Source of the DNA: Azadirachta indica
Lineage: Eukaryota > Streptophyta > Magnoliopsida > Sapindales > Meliaceae
DNA: 64,000 nt
NCBI GenBank assembly: GCA_022749755.1
Contig: CM040440.1
Coordinates: 1 to 64,000 of the forward strand
Direction: 5' to 3'
Positions 11,689 through 24,191 of this stretch are shown one piece after another; within the stretch, counting starts at the first letter, position 1; the number at the start of each line of letters is the position of its first letter. Made by a program: the position numbers and the translations under genes. Under the pieces are notes generated by a model, which saw only the letters and a program-made list of their open reading frames with translations, made no database searches and was not told the DNA's origin.

Positions 11689-12477
11689 ACAGATTATAGT
11701 TTGTAGATTGATAAATAAATATAGACTAGCAGAAGCCACACCAGACTCGACGTATAACTTGATTCCCAATCAGTACAATAATTACAGACATCTCGTAAAC
11801 GACCAAAGAAATTTCTTGACCCCTGAGAGAGGATATTCATAAAAGAAAATTACTAGTTAAGTGACCCTTAGTCAGGGTAAGGACATTCATAAATCCATCC
11901 GAGGCTAGAGTAACGAACACAGAGTAGCCATAACCCCTCTTTATGTCCTTCATATCTGCAGTTTACAAAAGCCATAGTCAAGAGGAGGCTCAAAATACGT
12001 GTACCAGGTCAAGCATTGACTATATAACACATTAATTAAAATCATATCAAATTCACATGGCCCAATTGATAGTCAATAAAGAAAGCTCTAGAGAAAGCTT
12101 GCCGTGTCACTTTTGAAAATATGATCAAACTGATAATCAATTTCCAAGTGCTGGACAATATTTGGTTAGATTTGGATATATATTATCAATAAGTAAAATA
12201 GATTGAATTGTCAGACTTCACTGTTGACCCAAAGAAAACCGTCACAGGCACTAGGTTACTGTATTAAAACAGTGGAGATGCTTAACAACATACGTTCAAC
12301 AGGTAAAACTAAACATGTGCTCTGTGTCTAGCTCACATTGGTTTAGGTTTTCTGTAAATTGACAAATTTTCAAAAACTGGATGTAGATTCATATGCATTT
12401 CAAAGATCCTAGATATTGTTAATTAGTAAAGAACCTGACTCATTGCCATCCCTAATTAGTTAGGATTAAATTGTTAA
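11689..12477. other. Spacer, nothing recognised (unit 1)
   Basis: No supportable gene. On the minus strand around 11826-11945, after a CAG, an open stretch reads GYGYSVFVTLASDGF; I do not recognise it. Unit 2 equivalent: 30636-31424. Confidence 0.4.
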
Positions 12478-12899
12478 CACTTGAAAAATACAATGTTTTA
12501 TTGTTATTGATGTTAACATAATTTTTAGTTTTCTGTTTGAAGGAGTATGGAACGTCCATTATTTTTAATCGTCAAGTGTAAAAGTTTTAATAGAAATGTT
12601 GTTGAGCAAGCAATTAAATGGATAAATTATGTAAGAGGATTCAATTAATCGGAATAACCCTTTCATTTTTAGAATTTTGTTTGATTCATTGTATTTTTAA
12701 ACTATTAATGGAAGGTGGCAGGGGTTTGCACTTCAACGTGCCTTCGAGTTAGGAGACAATTTACTTACAATTGGATCTTTTATATATTTGTAGATGCTTG
12801 TGTACTCAATCGCTTCCACAGTTGGATTTGATGGTTTAACTATTGTTGAAAAGATATTAGAGCAAGAGGATATTGATTTTGGATACCATCCAGCTAAAG
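12478..12899 (+). pseudogene. Short inverted chaperonin fragment (unit 1)
   Basis: A truncated plus-strand relative of the minus-strand chaperonin pseudogene. It starts with CAATGTTTTATTGTTATTG, the reverse complement of ~18920-18945. It continues with an exon piece NVVEQAIK (~12595-12620) matching ~18830, and ends with SIASTVGFDGL and EQEDIDFGYHPAK (~12806-12896), matching ~16882-16980. The middle exons present on the minus strand are missing, so it is a deletion derivative or comes from a partly processed copy. The unit thus contains chaperonin sequence in both orientations, about 4 kb apart. Confidence 0.8.
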
Positions 12900-13443
12900 T
12901 CATATATTTTAATATAGTTGTAATTATGTAAATATATAAATTTATTGTAATAATTAAAGTATAAAATAAGTAAGATTGAAAAGATAAGCAGAGGGAACCT
13001 ACAACAAAAAAGAGATACGTTCAAAATAGTTAATTAGAATTTTAATTTTGTAATAAATAAATTTAATAAAGTAAAAATATTTTTAGAAAATAAAAATATT
13101 AAAATATTTAGATATTTGCTCGTTCAGATTTAAATCAAAATTTTTTTAACTTAATTATATTCATATATTTTTACTAAATATTTCATAAGTTAAAAAATAA
13201 ACAATTTTAAAATATTTGAATAATTGTATTTAGAATTCGTAAAAAAGCAAACAACTCCTGAGTGATGATTGGCATATCTAAGAAACTGTTGCTTTAAATT
13301 ATAATTATTAAACATATTTCTTACATATTTTCTTTCTTAAAAAAGTTTTAAAAAATGTGTGAAAACTTAAATTGGAATAATACTCAAAAAGAGGATTTAG
13401 CGTATATGGTTAATTGATGATGATGATATATCACCTATCTCAT

Positions 13444-13560
13444 TGCAGTGGATGGTTGTAATGAATTAATATATGATTTGAAGGAAAATTCCAAAATTCA
13501 CATGCAAATTAAGCCAAATGGTTTGCCAACGCATTATATTGCTTCTCAATATTAAGAACA
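13444..13560 (+). repeat. Shortened copy of the 5378-5660 segment
   Basis: ATGGTTGTAATGAATTAATA and then GATTTGAAGGAAAATTC with ATGCAAA match 5388-5407 and 5580-5615 in the same orientation, with about 150 bp missing between them. It probably reflects a dispersed repeat inserted twice in the unit. The unit 2 copy is at about 32388-32500. Confidence 0.65.
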
Positions 13561-15117
13561 CGTGGACGGCGTGCAAGAAATTGAACATAGCCACCAACCT
13601 TCTATATAAACAGGTATATGTACGGACAGGATGATTAATACCTTAGAATTAGACATTTTTACATTTTTGTTGTCTTTAAACCAAAGGTATACAGAGAATG
13701 GTGACAGATATTCCTGGTTTTCACTAAATATTCTCGGAATTTGCCCGAGTTTGGAATAAGTAAAATATATATATATTTTTTTCAGTTATAACATTTTAAT
13801 TTCTATTTTAATTTTTTATAATATATTTTTTTAATTATAATAATTTAACTTTTATTTTTAATTTATTATTTCAATAAAAAAAATTTTTAAAAAATAATAT
13901 TATTATTGAAAAAATTTAAACAATTAGTTAGATCTAACCTATGTACAAAGATATTTTTAATCTCTATTTTAATTTAATCAATTAAGTCCTTCATATTATC
14001 GTACAATCATAATTCATAAATTCATAATTATTTAAAAATTTTCAATTTAATCAATTTTTATAATTTTTTTTTAAATTTATTATCTTAATAAAAAATTTAC
14101 TAAAATAATCAAAACTAATAAAATTACATAGTTTTTAGTAATTAAGATTTCGAACAATAAGTTTTAATAAAATAAAAATAATCAATTGATGTCAAATGAA
14201 ATAATCAATTTGTTAATAAATTAATTTTTTAATATAATATTAGGATTAACAAAAAATCAAATATATCCTAAAAGATTTTTTCTCTGCAGATTTTATTTTT
14301 TATTTGCCAAACAAAATGTTTTTAAAATTTAGCTACTAAGTTAAATGTTCCTAATAGTTTAAAAAATGCTCACAAAAATTCTAATTTATTAAACAATAAC
14401 AATTACACCTTTATATAATAGTAATTAGTTAAAAAAAATATTTCCAACTCCTAATTGAATTTCACAACTAAAAAATACTTCAAACTAAATTTTTTATGAA
14501 AATATAAAATATATAGTAATATGCTATAACATTATTATATCAATTTGTATAGATTGATTTTTATACGTAGTAGTAATGATATGATATTTTTTTTAAATAT
14601 TTTTTGTTCTTCATTGTATTAGTCAATATAAATAATTTTTTTATTATAAATTATTCTTTAAATAAAAGTTTATCCAAATTTTGAATTTTTTTAAACATGA
14701 TAAAATTTTCTAAATATTAAATAAAATTGAATGAAAAATTTTATAATTTTTAAAAAATGAAATATTATTATTTTTATTTACTTAGAAAATTGTAAAATTG
14801 ATATTTCAATTTATGAATATTATGTTAAAAAATTCAAAATTTAGATGAATTTATATTCAAAAGATAATTCATAAAATTAGTTAACAATGTGTTATAAAAT
14901 AAAATAACATTTTAGCTAATTACTATTGTATAAGGAAATAATTTTTATTTTTTAATCAATTAAATTTTTATTGGTATTTTTAAAACTATAACGACTATTT
15001 AAATTAATAGACTAAATTTTAGGGATTTACGTATTGTTATACTTAACTTTGTCAATTAATAGAAGGGGTTTCAGGGTATTATAAAAACAACCGGGAAGAA
15101 TATTGAATTCTCCAATC

Positions 15118-15165
<48 letters not shown>

Positions 15166-16480
15166 CAATAAAGTATATGTAACACATAAATATATGTTTT
15201 TTCTAAACATATGCTTATGATCAAAAGAAAAAAATATGATTGTTGATGTTTTTAATTTATTTCAATTGTTTAAAAATAATTTTGTTTTACTTCCCTACTA
15301 ATCAATTTTTTTTTTTTCTCATTCTTTACTTTTTTGTTTGGTTGCATGCCATTAAATAAAGTATCAGTAATAATAGCATCCTTATTACACGAAATTAAAT
15401 TTGCATTGCATGTGATTTCTTAAATTTTGGATTCATCACAATTGATATCGATTTCACAAAATTAGATTAATTTACATTTTATTTTTCTAATTTTTCTTTT
15501 CAAAATTCTCTATTTATATTTGTACAATCGCATGTATATATTTCACTCACAATTTATCGGTTTACAGATATTTCATTTCTTTTTCTATTAATGTGTTATT
15601 AGTTATAGAATTATTTTATTATACTATTTATTATTAACTGTTATAATAACGTTTATACTTTCAAATTAACATATGTTTTTTGTCAATTCATATAAATACC
15701 ATTATCATAAGTAATGGATGAGATGTTTCTTACTTTTTAATATTGATGTTTGAGCTTTAATAATTTTTAAAAAAAATAAAAAAAAATATGTGTTTTGATA
15801 ATTCTTAAATAAAATAAATTATTCTTAGTATGCACAACACATTGTTTAACATTAAATTTCAATTATAATATATGAATTTATATTTCGAATGTATTTTCAA
15901 AAATAAATTATAATAAAATAATTTTAATATATTAAAAAAAAAAAAAAAATTAAGAAAAATAACTTTTATTATGAATAATTGATAAATTTTACATGGTATC
16001 TAATTAGTAACTTACTTATTGTAATATAAATTAATGGTACATATTTTTCTTTTAAATTTGAAGGTTAAAATAAATGGGTTATTAATATTGAGATTCTTTA
16101 TCCCAGCATGATAGAATATTTCATATGTAGAGACACATTTATCTCAAATATATGGGAATCAAGAAAAACCAAATATTCCTCTAATTTGAACAAAAAAGGC
16201 AATACAAAGTACTAAAGTAACACTAAACTTTTACAAATCATTAAAATAAGATAATACTTTTTTTTTTTTTTAGTTATAACGCTTTAATCCTTATTTTAAT
16301 AAATATATTTTTTTAATTACAACAATTTAATTCATATTTCAATTTTTTTACAATATACCAAGGACTAAATAAAAATTATTTTTTTTAATTTATCATTGTA
16401 ATAAAAAATAATTATTATTAAAAAATTTAAACAATAAGTTACACTCCCATATGCCAACGACATAAATTAGTCTCTACATA
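13561..16480. other. Very AT-rich block, no gene seen (unit 1)
   Basis: About 2.9 kb composed mostly of A and T with many A or T homopolymers and a (TTA)15 microsatellite. I see no coding frame of note on either strand. The flanking motifs TTATAATAATTTAAC-type and TTACAACAATTTAAT at ~13835 and ~16315 suggest old LTR or MITE decay. Unit 2 equivalent: about 32510-35370. Confidence 0.6.
15118..15162 (+). repeat. (TTA)15 microsatellite (unit 1)
   Basis: Fifteen perfect TTA units (45 bp). Confidence 0.98.
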
Positions 16481-16881
16481 TACATGCCGTTGCTTCGTAA
16501 AACCAACAGTGAGCTTGTTTGCTTCTGTGCTCCTACAAATTCAATTGCTGGAGCTTTCCAGGAGTCCCAGCAACCAGTCCACATTTCACAAAAAAAACCT
16601 TCTGCACAAATCACAAATATATAGCAATACTACTTAGATTATTCTACTTAATACTGACAACATGTAATAAGTCCTTATCAAGAGGTTAAAACAAGTTACC
16701 TTACGAGATTGCACAATTCACTGGACACTAATGGACAAGGATCCATATTTCCAGACTTTATCATGTGCATGTATTCACCTTATACAAGTATTAATTCTTA
16801 ATTATTAGACGAAACATAAAAAGTTAACATATCGCTCCAGTTTTGTTTCTTATTTTTCTTCATTTAAGAAAACAGACCTAC
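16481..16881. other. Spacer beyond the chaperonin C-terminal exon (unit 1)
   Basis: About 400 bp without a supportable gene. The last chaperonin exons should lie here on the minus strand, but I cannot recognise the conserved C-terminal motifs of HSP60, so the pseudogene appears truncated. Unit 2 equivalent: about 35420-35822. Confidence 0.45.
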
Positions 16882-19800
16882 CTTTAGCTGGATCATATCC
16901 AAAATCAATATCTTCTTGTTCTATCTTTTCAACAACAGCTAAACCATCAAATCCGGCCATGGAAGCAATTGAGTAAACAGGCATCTACAAGTATACAAGC
17001 TCCAATTGTTGGCAAACTCTGTCTCCTAAATTGGAAAATTAAAAGACTAAAAAAATGCATCTATACACACCTTGAGGACATGCTGAAAAAGCTGAACACC
17101 ATACTTCTGACCAGAGTTTTCAACTTGCAATTTGTCCAATTCCTTGGAGGCATGTAGAAGTGCAACCCCACCACCTTCAATCAATAGTTCAGAAATGCAA
17201 TTCAACAAAAATGAACCAAACAGAATCCTAAAAATAAAATCGTTATCTTGATTAATCACCAGGTATAATTCTTTGTATAGTTGCAGCACTGACAGCAAAA
17301 GCAGAATTACACACTTAAATAATTTTTGAGCGATTCTTCAACAGTTCGTACGACCCCAACCTTACATGAAACAACCTCATCAAATATAACAGCTGCTATA
17401 GGACCATGAACAATTAATCAATTCCAAGCAACTATACCTTGTAAATAGTCGCACCACTGGAAAGTTCTTTAAGCCTCGCCTGTAATAACTTCATTTGAAA
17501 TATTGATTTGCTACGTTTGATTGTGGTTAGCAACTGTGACAACAAATAAAGGACACATGTCAAATAATTAATTCATTAATAACACAATAGCAAATAGTTT
17601 GAAAAGTCGTTGAAAATTAAACAACCGAACCTACCTGTTGACGTCTTTTTTTCAATATCTTCCTGGCTACCAGAGCCACCAATGACAGCCATCTTATAAC
17701 CTGTTATTCTAGCCTGTAATGATGAATGAAAATGGAAAAAATAAAACTTATATTTCAACAAAGATATCACTGCATATTTATAGCACCATGGATCATTAAA
17801 TATCTCACCTCCTGACAAGACCCAAGCATTGATGGTATAGAGCTCATATCAGACGCTTCAGTTACAACCTAAAGTTAACTAAAATGGTTAGTGTATATAT
17901 TACATTAAGTAAGGTGAGAATTTACCAAATTAACCAACCTGGCCTCTTGTGAAAACGGCAAGGTCATGCAAGATTCCGTTATTGTCTTCTCTTTTTAGCG
18001 TAGGGTTGACGATATAAACCTAGATCCAAATAAAGAATCGAACATAACTAATTGATATATAAGACAACATTTGTAAAAATAACTAAATAATTAATGACAT
18101 AAGATACATGCCCTTTTGTTTTTAGTTAGCTTAAAATCTATCATGCAATCTCATTTGATATTAGTAAATTTTCATGGCATCTTCACGCTTGACATTGTAA
18201 ATTACCATGTTCAATCTCATTGACATTAAGGGTGGACAAGACCAAAGAATCAAACAATGTCAATTATCAATTTTATTTAATTTTAAATAGCTTTGATTTG
18301 ATTTTAAATAGTTTTCTTTTAGTTTTAAATAGTTTTTAAAAAAAGAAACTGAAAGTTGATAGTAATAAAATTTCAAACTTTAAGAGTAATACATTAATAC
18401 TAGTTACTTATTAGTGAATATATCAACCTAAAAATTCTTATTCACAATTATTTAAAATATAAACATAAAAGTTTTACTTTTAATTTCTACTAAATTGAAA
18501 CAAAACCAAAATCACACCGAAACAAATCAGTTAAATATCCTTTACTAGTTCATTTTACTGTCCTATTTTAAAAGTTAACTATTTAAAATATCAAACTGAA
18601 TTATGCCCCTCTTGTAATTAGTATTTTTCTATTTTTCCAAAACACACTTTGATTACCTGAATTCCTAGAGATTCTCGATCTCGCGCAATTAGCTTTCTCA
18701 GCAACAATCAGTAATGGCCGTTTCTGAAATTCAAAAATAAAAATTATTAATTAAACATGTTAACAAACAATATTCAACTTTTACTTTTGTATACAAATCC
18801 TCTTACATAATTTGTCGATTTAATTGCTTGCTCAACGACATTTTTATTAAGAATTTTATGCTCGAGGATTAAAATGAATGGATTCTCCAATCTTTGGAAA
18901 ACAAGCAACAAAAAATTGTGTTATACCAATAACAATAAAACATTGTACTTTTCAACTATAAACAATGAAATCCTAATTATGGATTAGGAAATGTATAGAT
19001 AACATATTATGTTACATATAAAAGAGGATAGAGATTCAGGGATACAATGAAATCCTTACACTTGTTATTGTTTCCAAATCATCGAAGAAGTCAAGGCATG
19101 CAAAGCTCCAAGCAAGTTCCATTCCATTGTCAAACTCTAATGCATTACCCACTTTTTCATCAGGCTGCAATAGTTGAAGAAGAAAAAAATCAGGGCTATG
19201 ATTGCGAGATATTTGACTGACTCAAACATTTAATGAAAAGGACCTAATATCCTTATAAAGAAGGAAAATGATTAATGGGAAGAGAAAGAGAAGCATAATA
19301 CATTTTAGCATACTATTTTATCATTTAGCGAAAATTCTTGTGATTTATCGTGCACAGCTCATCCAATCATGGAAAAACAAAAATAAAATCAGGGTATATA
19401 TTTGTCATCACTCTAAAGTATGTCTTAATGTTATAACATGTCACATTATAATTGAAAGGTATTAAATTTAACAACTAAATAACAGCAACGTAAAAATCAT
19501 AATCTTACAAAAATTAAAAAACAAAAGCTAAAAAAATGATGTTCCTATCTATAGTTGAAAAGTGTTATATATAACAACTAAAAGAAAGTAAGGTGAAGAG
19601 CATAATCTTATAAAAAATTAGAAAACAAAAACAAAAAAAGATGTTCCTATTTTGGTTTGTCTCTTTTTACAAAATTTAAATTGCTATACGTGTAGGGGTG
19701 GACAAAATAAACAAGTAACCAACAGTAAAAAATAATGATAAACAAATAATACCGCATTGTCTTCCCCAAAAAAAAAAATAAACTAAAACATAACCTGTCT

Positions 19801-20820
19801 TGTATATTGTATCTCTAATAAGAATCAATTGTTGTCAACCTCTCTAATAATAATAAAAATAATTGAAGCCATACACACATCACAACAACCCATTGTCCAG
19901 CATAATCCTTCCCAACGAACTACTCCTAATCTAAACTAAGCAAAACTCAGAATGTAAATCTGGACAATCTCTTTCTTTTGCCTGATCTTTAATGCTGTCC
20001 GCTTTAAGTATTTATCAACTGCAGCCATTGCTATTTCAACCCCCTCACTCATCTCATTGCCGCAGACCCCCCCTGTGAACAGGCCTTGTACCCCTCCTGA
20101 TACAGAGCTCGGCATACAACAGGGGCATATTTGAAGCCTGCAAAATGTGCGTATATAAAACTGAATAACCATCCATCCATTCAACCAAAATACTTGCTTA
20201 CCGCTATTACCTCTTACAAGGACCCAATCCTCTTGAATCACGTCACATGCAGGATTTTCTATCTCACAAGGGAGAATGTCCTGCGGTATATCATATTCAT
20301 AATCCTACAGCACCAGCAACCAATAACAAAATTCAAAACTAATTAGTGAAATATAATAAGCAAATTGCCAATATAATAATGGGTGAGTCACTAACTTTAA
20401 AAGGGCTTTCTTCTTGGGCGGCAGAGTTTCCGCTCCCACCGAAACCACGAGCAACCTTGATACATATAGAATTCCAAAAGCATCCATTAATTTAATAACA
20501 AAATAGCGAATCTTGAGATTATAAAAAGAATAATAAATAAGATAAATCTCACCTGATAGATGCTGTTAAATTTTAAAGTAATTTTGGCCAACCTACAATA
20601 CATATAAACAACCAAAATGCTGACTTGTTTCGAAGTAGCTTGGTCTCCGAAAACTATTAAATTTAAAAGTAAAGCTGTAAAGCACATACTTGAATCTGGA
20701 GGCTAGGCTAGAGGCTAAAAGCATCGTGGATCCGCCGATCTGCTTCGAAGTAGTTAGCGAGTGTAATATACTTGACGGCGACTTAGGGTATCTGAAAAGA
20801 GTACGTACAGAAATCTGCAA
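16882..20820 (-). pseudogene. Group I chaperonin (HSP60-like) pseudogene, spanning units 1-2
   Basis: This is the most complete copy. From right to left it has a presequence-like exon (ATG at 20820), an equatorial exon (~19990-20160), then apical and C-terminal exons. Recognisable pieces are ENPFILILEHK (~18870), KRPLLIVAEKA (~18700), ILHDLAVFTRGQ (~17960), MLGSCQE (~17820), GGSGSQEDIEK (~17670), LQARLKELSSGATIYK (~17460), EGGGVALLHASKELDKLQ (~17130-17185) and VVEKIEQEDIDFGYDPAK (~16900). These follow HSP60 order (ENPIILIHEKK, RPLLIVAED, LDDLAVLTG, LSGGVAVLK, GGGVALLYASKELDKL). Most pieces end at GT/AG-like junctions. Catalytic-site conservation is poor, frames are interrupted, and no C-terminal end follows 16882. 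Known HSP60 folds mitochondrial proteins; this copy is unlikely to. Confidence 0.75.
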
Positions 20821-21724
20821 AGAGATTGAATTTTGACTTTAGATTCTTCTTGGTAAATGTCACTTTAGTCCTTAACAATTTAGTAAATATTACCCCAATC
20901 CAATTATTTCACTTATTTATCAATAAAACCTTTTTTATTTTTGTCTATCAATTTGATCGAAAACATTTTAGATAATTTTATTTTAATAGTTTTTTCCAAC
21001 AAGTTTATGTCAAATAAGCCAACTGCCCCTTCGTTGGAATTAGAAGTGGGCGGAATGAGTTCAGTTTGCTTCATTTAAAACCTAAGTCGAACCGAAATAC
21101 ATGAATTGTAGAATCAAACTGAATTAAGGGGTGAGACAAATCAGGTTCGATTCAATTTTTTAATTCGGTTCAGTTTCACTGTGGTCGTTTTAATTCTAAT
21201 TTAAGACATGTTTTTCATATAAATTTATAAATAATATAAAAGGTGTAAAAAATTTTAAAAATTATAATTATTTTTCTTATTTTATGTGAATTTATGTAAA
21301 TAATTATAAATTTTTTTTATTTAAATATAAGTTTTATAAAAAAGGGCTTATAAGAAATTTTTTATTATCCGTTAATTTTTGTCGCATATCTCACAGTAAA
21401 CTTATTCTACATAATTTTTTTAATATTACACATTACATATATAATATACAGATATTAAAAATCTATCAAACATCAAGAATTTTGATTAGATCTAGTTTGG
21501 CTTCACTCAAAAATTCACATCTGATTGAAAATCTAAATTCACTATTATTTTTTTATGCCTGTGTACTCAATTGGAGACACAGTTTACCCAACAATTGGAG
21601 CTTGTATGTATTTTTAGGCAACTCCACCATTATTCGGTCCTGCATGTGCCATTTAGTCTCGGGAAATTATCGAAGCCGACCACACTCTTCTGATGGTCTG
21701 CCGTGTTTATGGTCGGTACTTCCC

Positions 21725-21920
21725 CAGACATTTATAAATTTAAAAAATGGTTACTAGAAAATGGATTGTCAAATATTTATTTATAAATCTAGAAAAATAC
21801 GTTTGGCTTGGCATTCTGTCTATGATAATTAATTAGCATTGGTTTCTCAAACACGCTTTTAATAGGTTCTGATTGAGATTTATGGAAGCTGACATTTCAT
21901 TTTTGCCTTACGTTTCAGCA
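21725..21920 (+). repeat. Inverted-repeat arm, left (unit 2)
   Basis: Unit 2 copy of the left arm, pairing with 30441-30635. Confidence 0.8.
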
Positions 21921-24191
21921 GCTTTACATTTGCTGCCTTGAGCTCGGAGATCGTCTCCTGAGTCAAGGCAACAGCGGAAGAATTCCCTTTGGCACTTTCC
22001 TTGTGAAGGGACAGGCCATGAAGGGGCTGCCAAAAGGCCAACTTGGCTCCGTAACAAAGAGCTCGGAAAATATGAAAAGGAAGGAGTAATATTAACCAGA
22101 CAAGCCCACTTATGGAAGAGGGCTAAAGCTTACTCCGTTGGCTTACTTTTAATGGCTTCGTGGATTCAGTGGTGACGAATACTCCGAGGTCGCTCATGGT
22201 CTGCATTAAATGAGCATAATCCCCTCGCTCATTCCGGGGCAGGTCTCAGGAAAGAGCCTCCCCTAAAGCGCTCTTGTCCGAGCCTGCGATCGGATCTTTC
22301 GCCGCTTCAAGGGCTGTGAGTACTCGATTCACCCTCCCTTTCGATCCAATCTGCCGGCCGCTTTGGGGGAACTTCAAGCCCTTGCTCTGGAATAGCCGCC
22401 AAGCTCTTCCCCTTATCCATCGAGCCACAATTGACAGGGGCCTTCTTAATCTGATGTGGAGGAAGATTCTTGGAACCCTGACCAGGGCTGAGCCCATTTT
22501 CCCCTTGTTTTGATTTCTCAAGTAACGCTTCAAGGTTGCTTCAGGCGCCTTTCAGCAGACGCTCTTCCCAGTTGTTTTGAAGCCTTTCTACACGAAGGAA
22601 AAATGAAATGATTCAGGAGTCGACAGGCATGAAATCAAGTTCGGGGTCGAAGTACTAGTTTTCCCCTCTTTTTTAGCCGCGAGAAGTTCTTCCCGAGATA
22701 GAGCTGACGAATAAGCCCGAGCCCACCAAGTAATCTGAGGGGAGACTTTCCCTGATCACCAGCAGCAGCTCTTCCCGCAAAAATTCTTCTAAGGCAGCGT
22801 CGGCAAGCCAACTAGCCTTTCCCCACAAAATCAACTGGAAAAGAGCCAAATCAATGGTCAGATCAGCAGATAGTACAATCGAGAAATTGAAATTCAAAAG
22901 GGAAGAAAACAACAAAACAAAACCCAAAGTATAGATCGAGATTACCTTCAGTTTAAAAAGTGGTGGGCACATTGTCACGCGCCCAGCGGAAAGGCACGTG
23001 CGGCACCCTCGTAGACCCCCATGTCGAGGGTAAGCCTTGTTAGCCCGTCGCATATTTAACTGGTTTCGGCCTACCTTGGCCTCATCAGGAGGACGGCTTC
23101 AGTCCCCGACCAGTTCGGGCAGGGGTGGTCTAAGTCCCCTCTACATAATAGCCCTTGAGACTGAAGCCGACTTTGCACCATGAAACATCAATGTGCTTGA
23201 GTTGTCACACCCCAGCACAGCCAGCCAACATGCGATTTCTCGTGCCGTGACAACATGGCCACCCATTCCCACACGTTCTATGAAGACTGACCCCAATTTC
23301 CCCCCACGAAAAACCATGTGTTCCCAGTCCTTATTGCAGGTTGGGGAGCCAGTGACTATTTTGGTGGTCTGACGCCGAGACTGAAGATAGTGGAACCCGG
23401 GGCTATTTTTGGGTTCTTCTTCAGCATATAAAAATACCTAATTTCTTCAATGCTGGGTGGGGGTTCCTGCGACAGCTCGATCACATAGAACCTGGTTATC
23501 ACCCGCCAGCCATTTAGGTTTAATTGGTACGGAGGAATGTCGAAGAAGTAAAAAGGCGGGCGAAGTATTCCTGAATAGGCAACCTAAGCCTGTATTGGAA
23601 AAGCTCTTCGTGAAGGGCTATCTCCCCCTCCTTGGGTTCACTCGGGAATTCATCCACTTCGGGCAACCTGAGACATATGTCATCAAGAATCTGGTGTATT
23701 TTCCTACAAGCTTTGAAGTCGACACAGATTACAGATGAAACAAGCCGGTCCGCCGCATACGGTCTAAATTGCCTAACGGGGTCAGCGGTGTTCGACATCT
23801 TCGGTTCGGTTGCTTCAGAATCAGCACTGAGGATATCATCCTCGAAGCCGGCATTGCCATCCTCTACGCTAGATGAAGACTCCCCAGTGCGTCAACGTCC
23901 CCAGGATCTACCATGTGACCTGACACGGCCTCATCCCCAACAGAAGAGGCTAATCTACCTAAGGTAACAGCCAAGTCTGGGAGAACTACCCGATCTCCAG
24001 CTCGGTTCATTGAGGATCCATGCTCCTTGCACGTCATGAGAAGAGCTATCAGAGATAACAATAGCCTCGTGCCTAGCCTCGGCGTTATCGGAGCCTATTC
24101 CAGGCCTCATAGTCGCACTGGAAACGCTAGATGAGGATGATGAAGAGACGTTGATGTGGTCCATCGAGCCTAAGTCATGCATATCGCCCAA
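21880..24191 (-). pseudogene. Gag-like protein of a plant gypsy-type element, N-terminal part (unit 2)
   Basis: Unit 2 copy of the remnant at 2914-5226. Near 23990 it reads GAGAACTACCCG where unit 1 reads GAGAAACCCG, which changes the frame of the Ser-rich N-terminal region. A second minus-strand frame (23864-24061) there is open in units 2 and 3 only. Confidence 0.6.

Larger units (their letters stand above)
1..18964. repeat. Tandem macrosatellite unit 1 (~18.96 kb)
   Basis: The sequence at position 1 recurs at 18965 and again at 37903, and the order of all sub-features is conserved between copies. Offsets drift from 18964 at the start to about 18941 at the end, so the differences are scattered small indels. 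Nothing marks position 1 as a real boundary: a minus-strand chaperonin pseudogene is cut by the window edge here but continuous across the unit 1/2 and 2/3 junctions. The unit holds chaperonin, gag-like, YqgF-like and Ser/Pro-rich remnants plus long AT-rich stretches, and no intact conventional gene. Confidence 0.97.
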
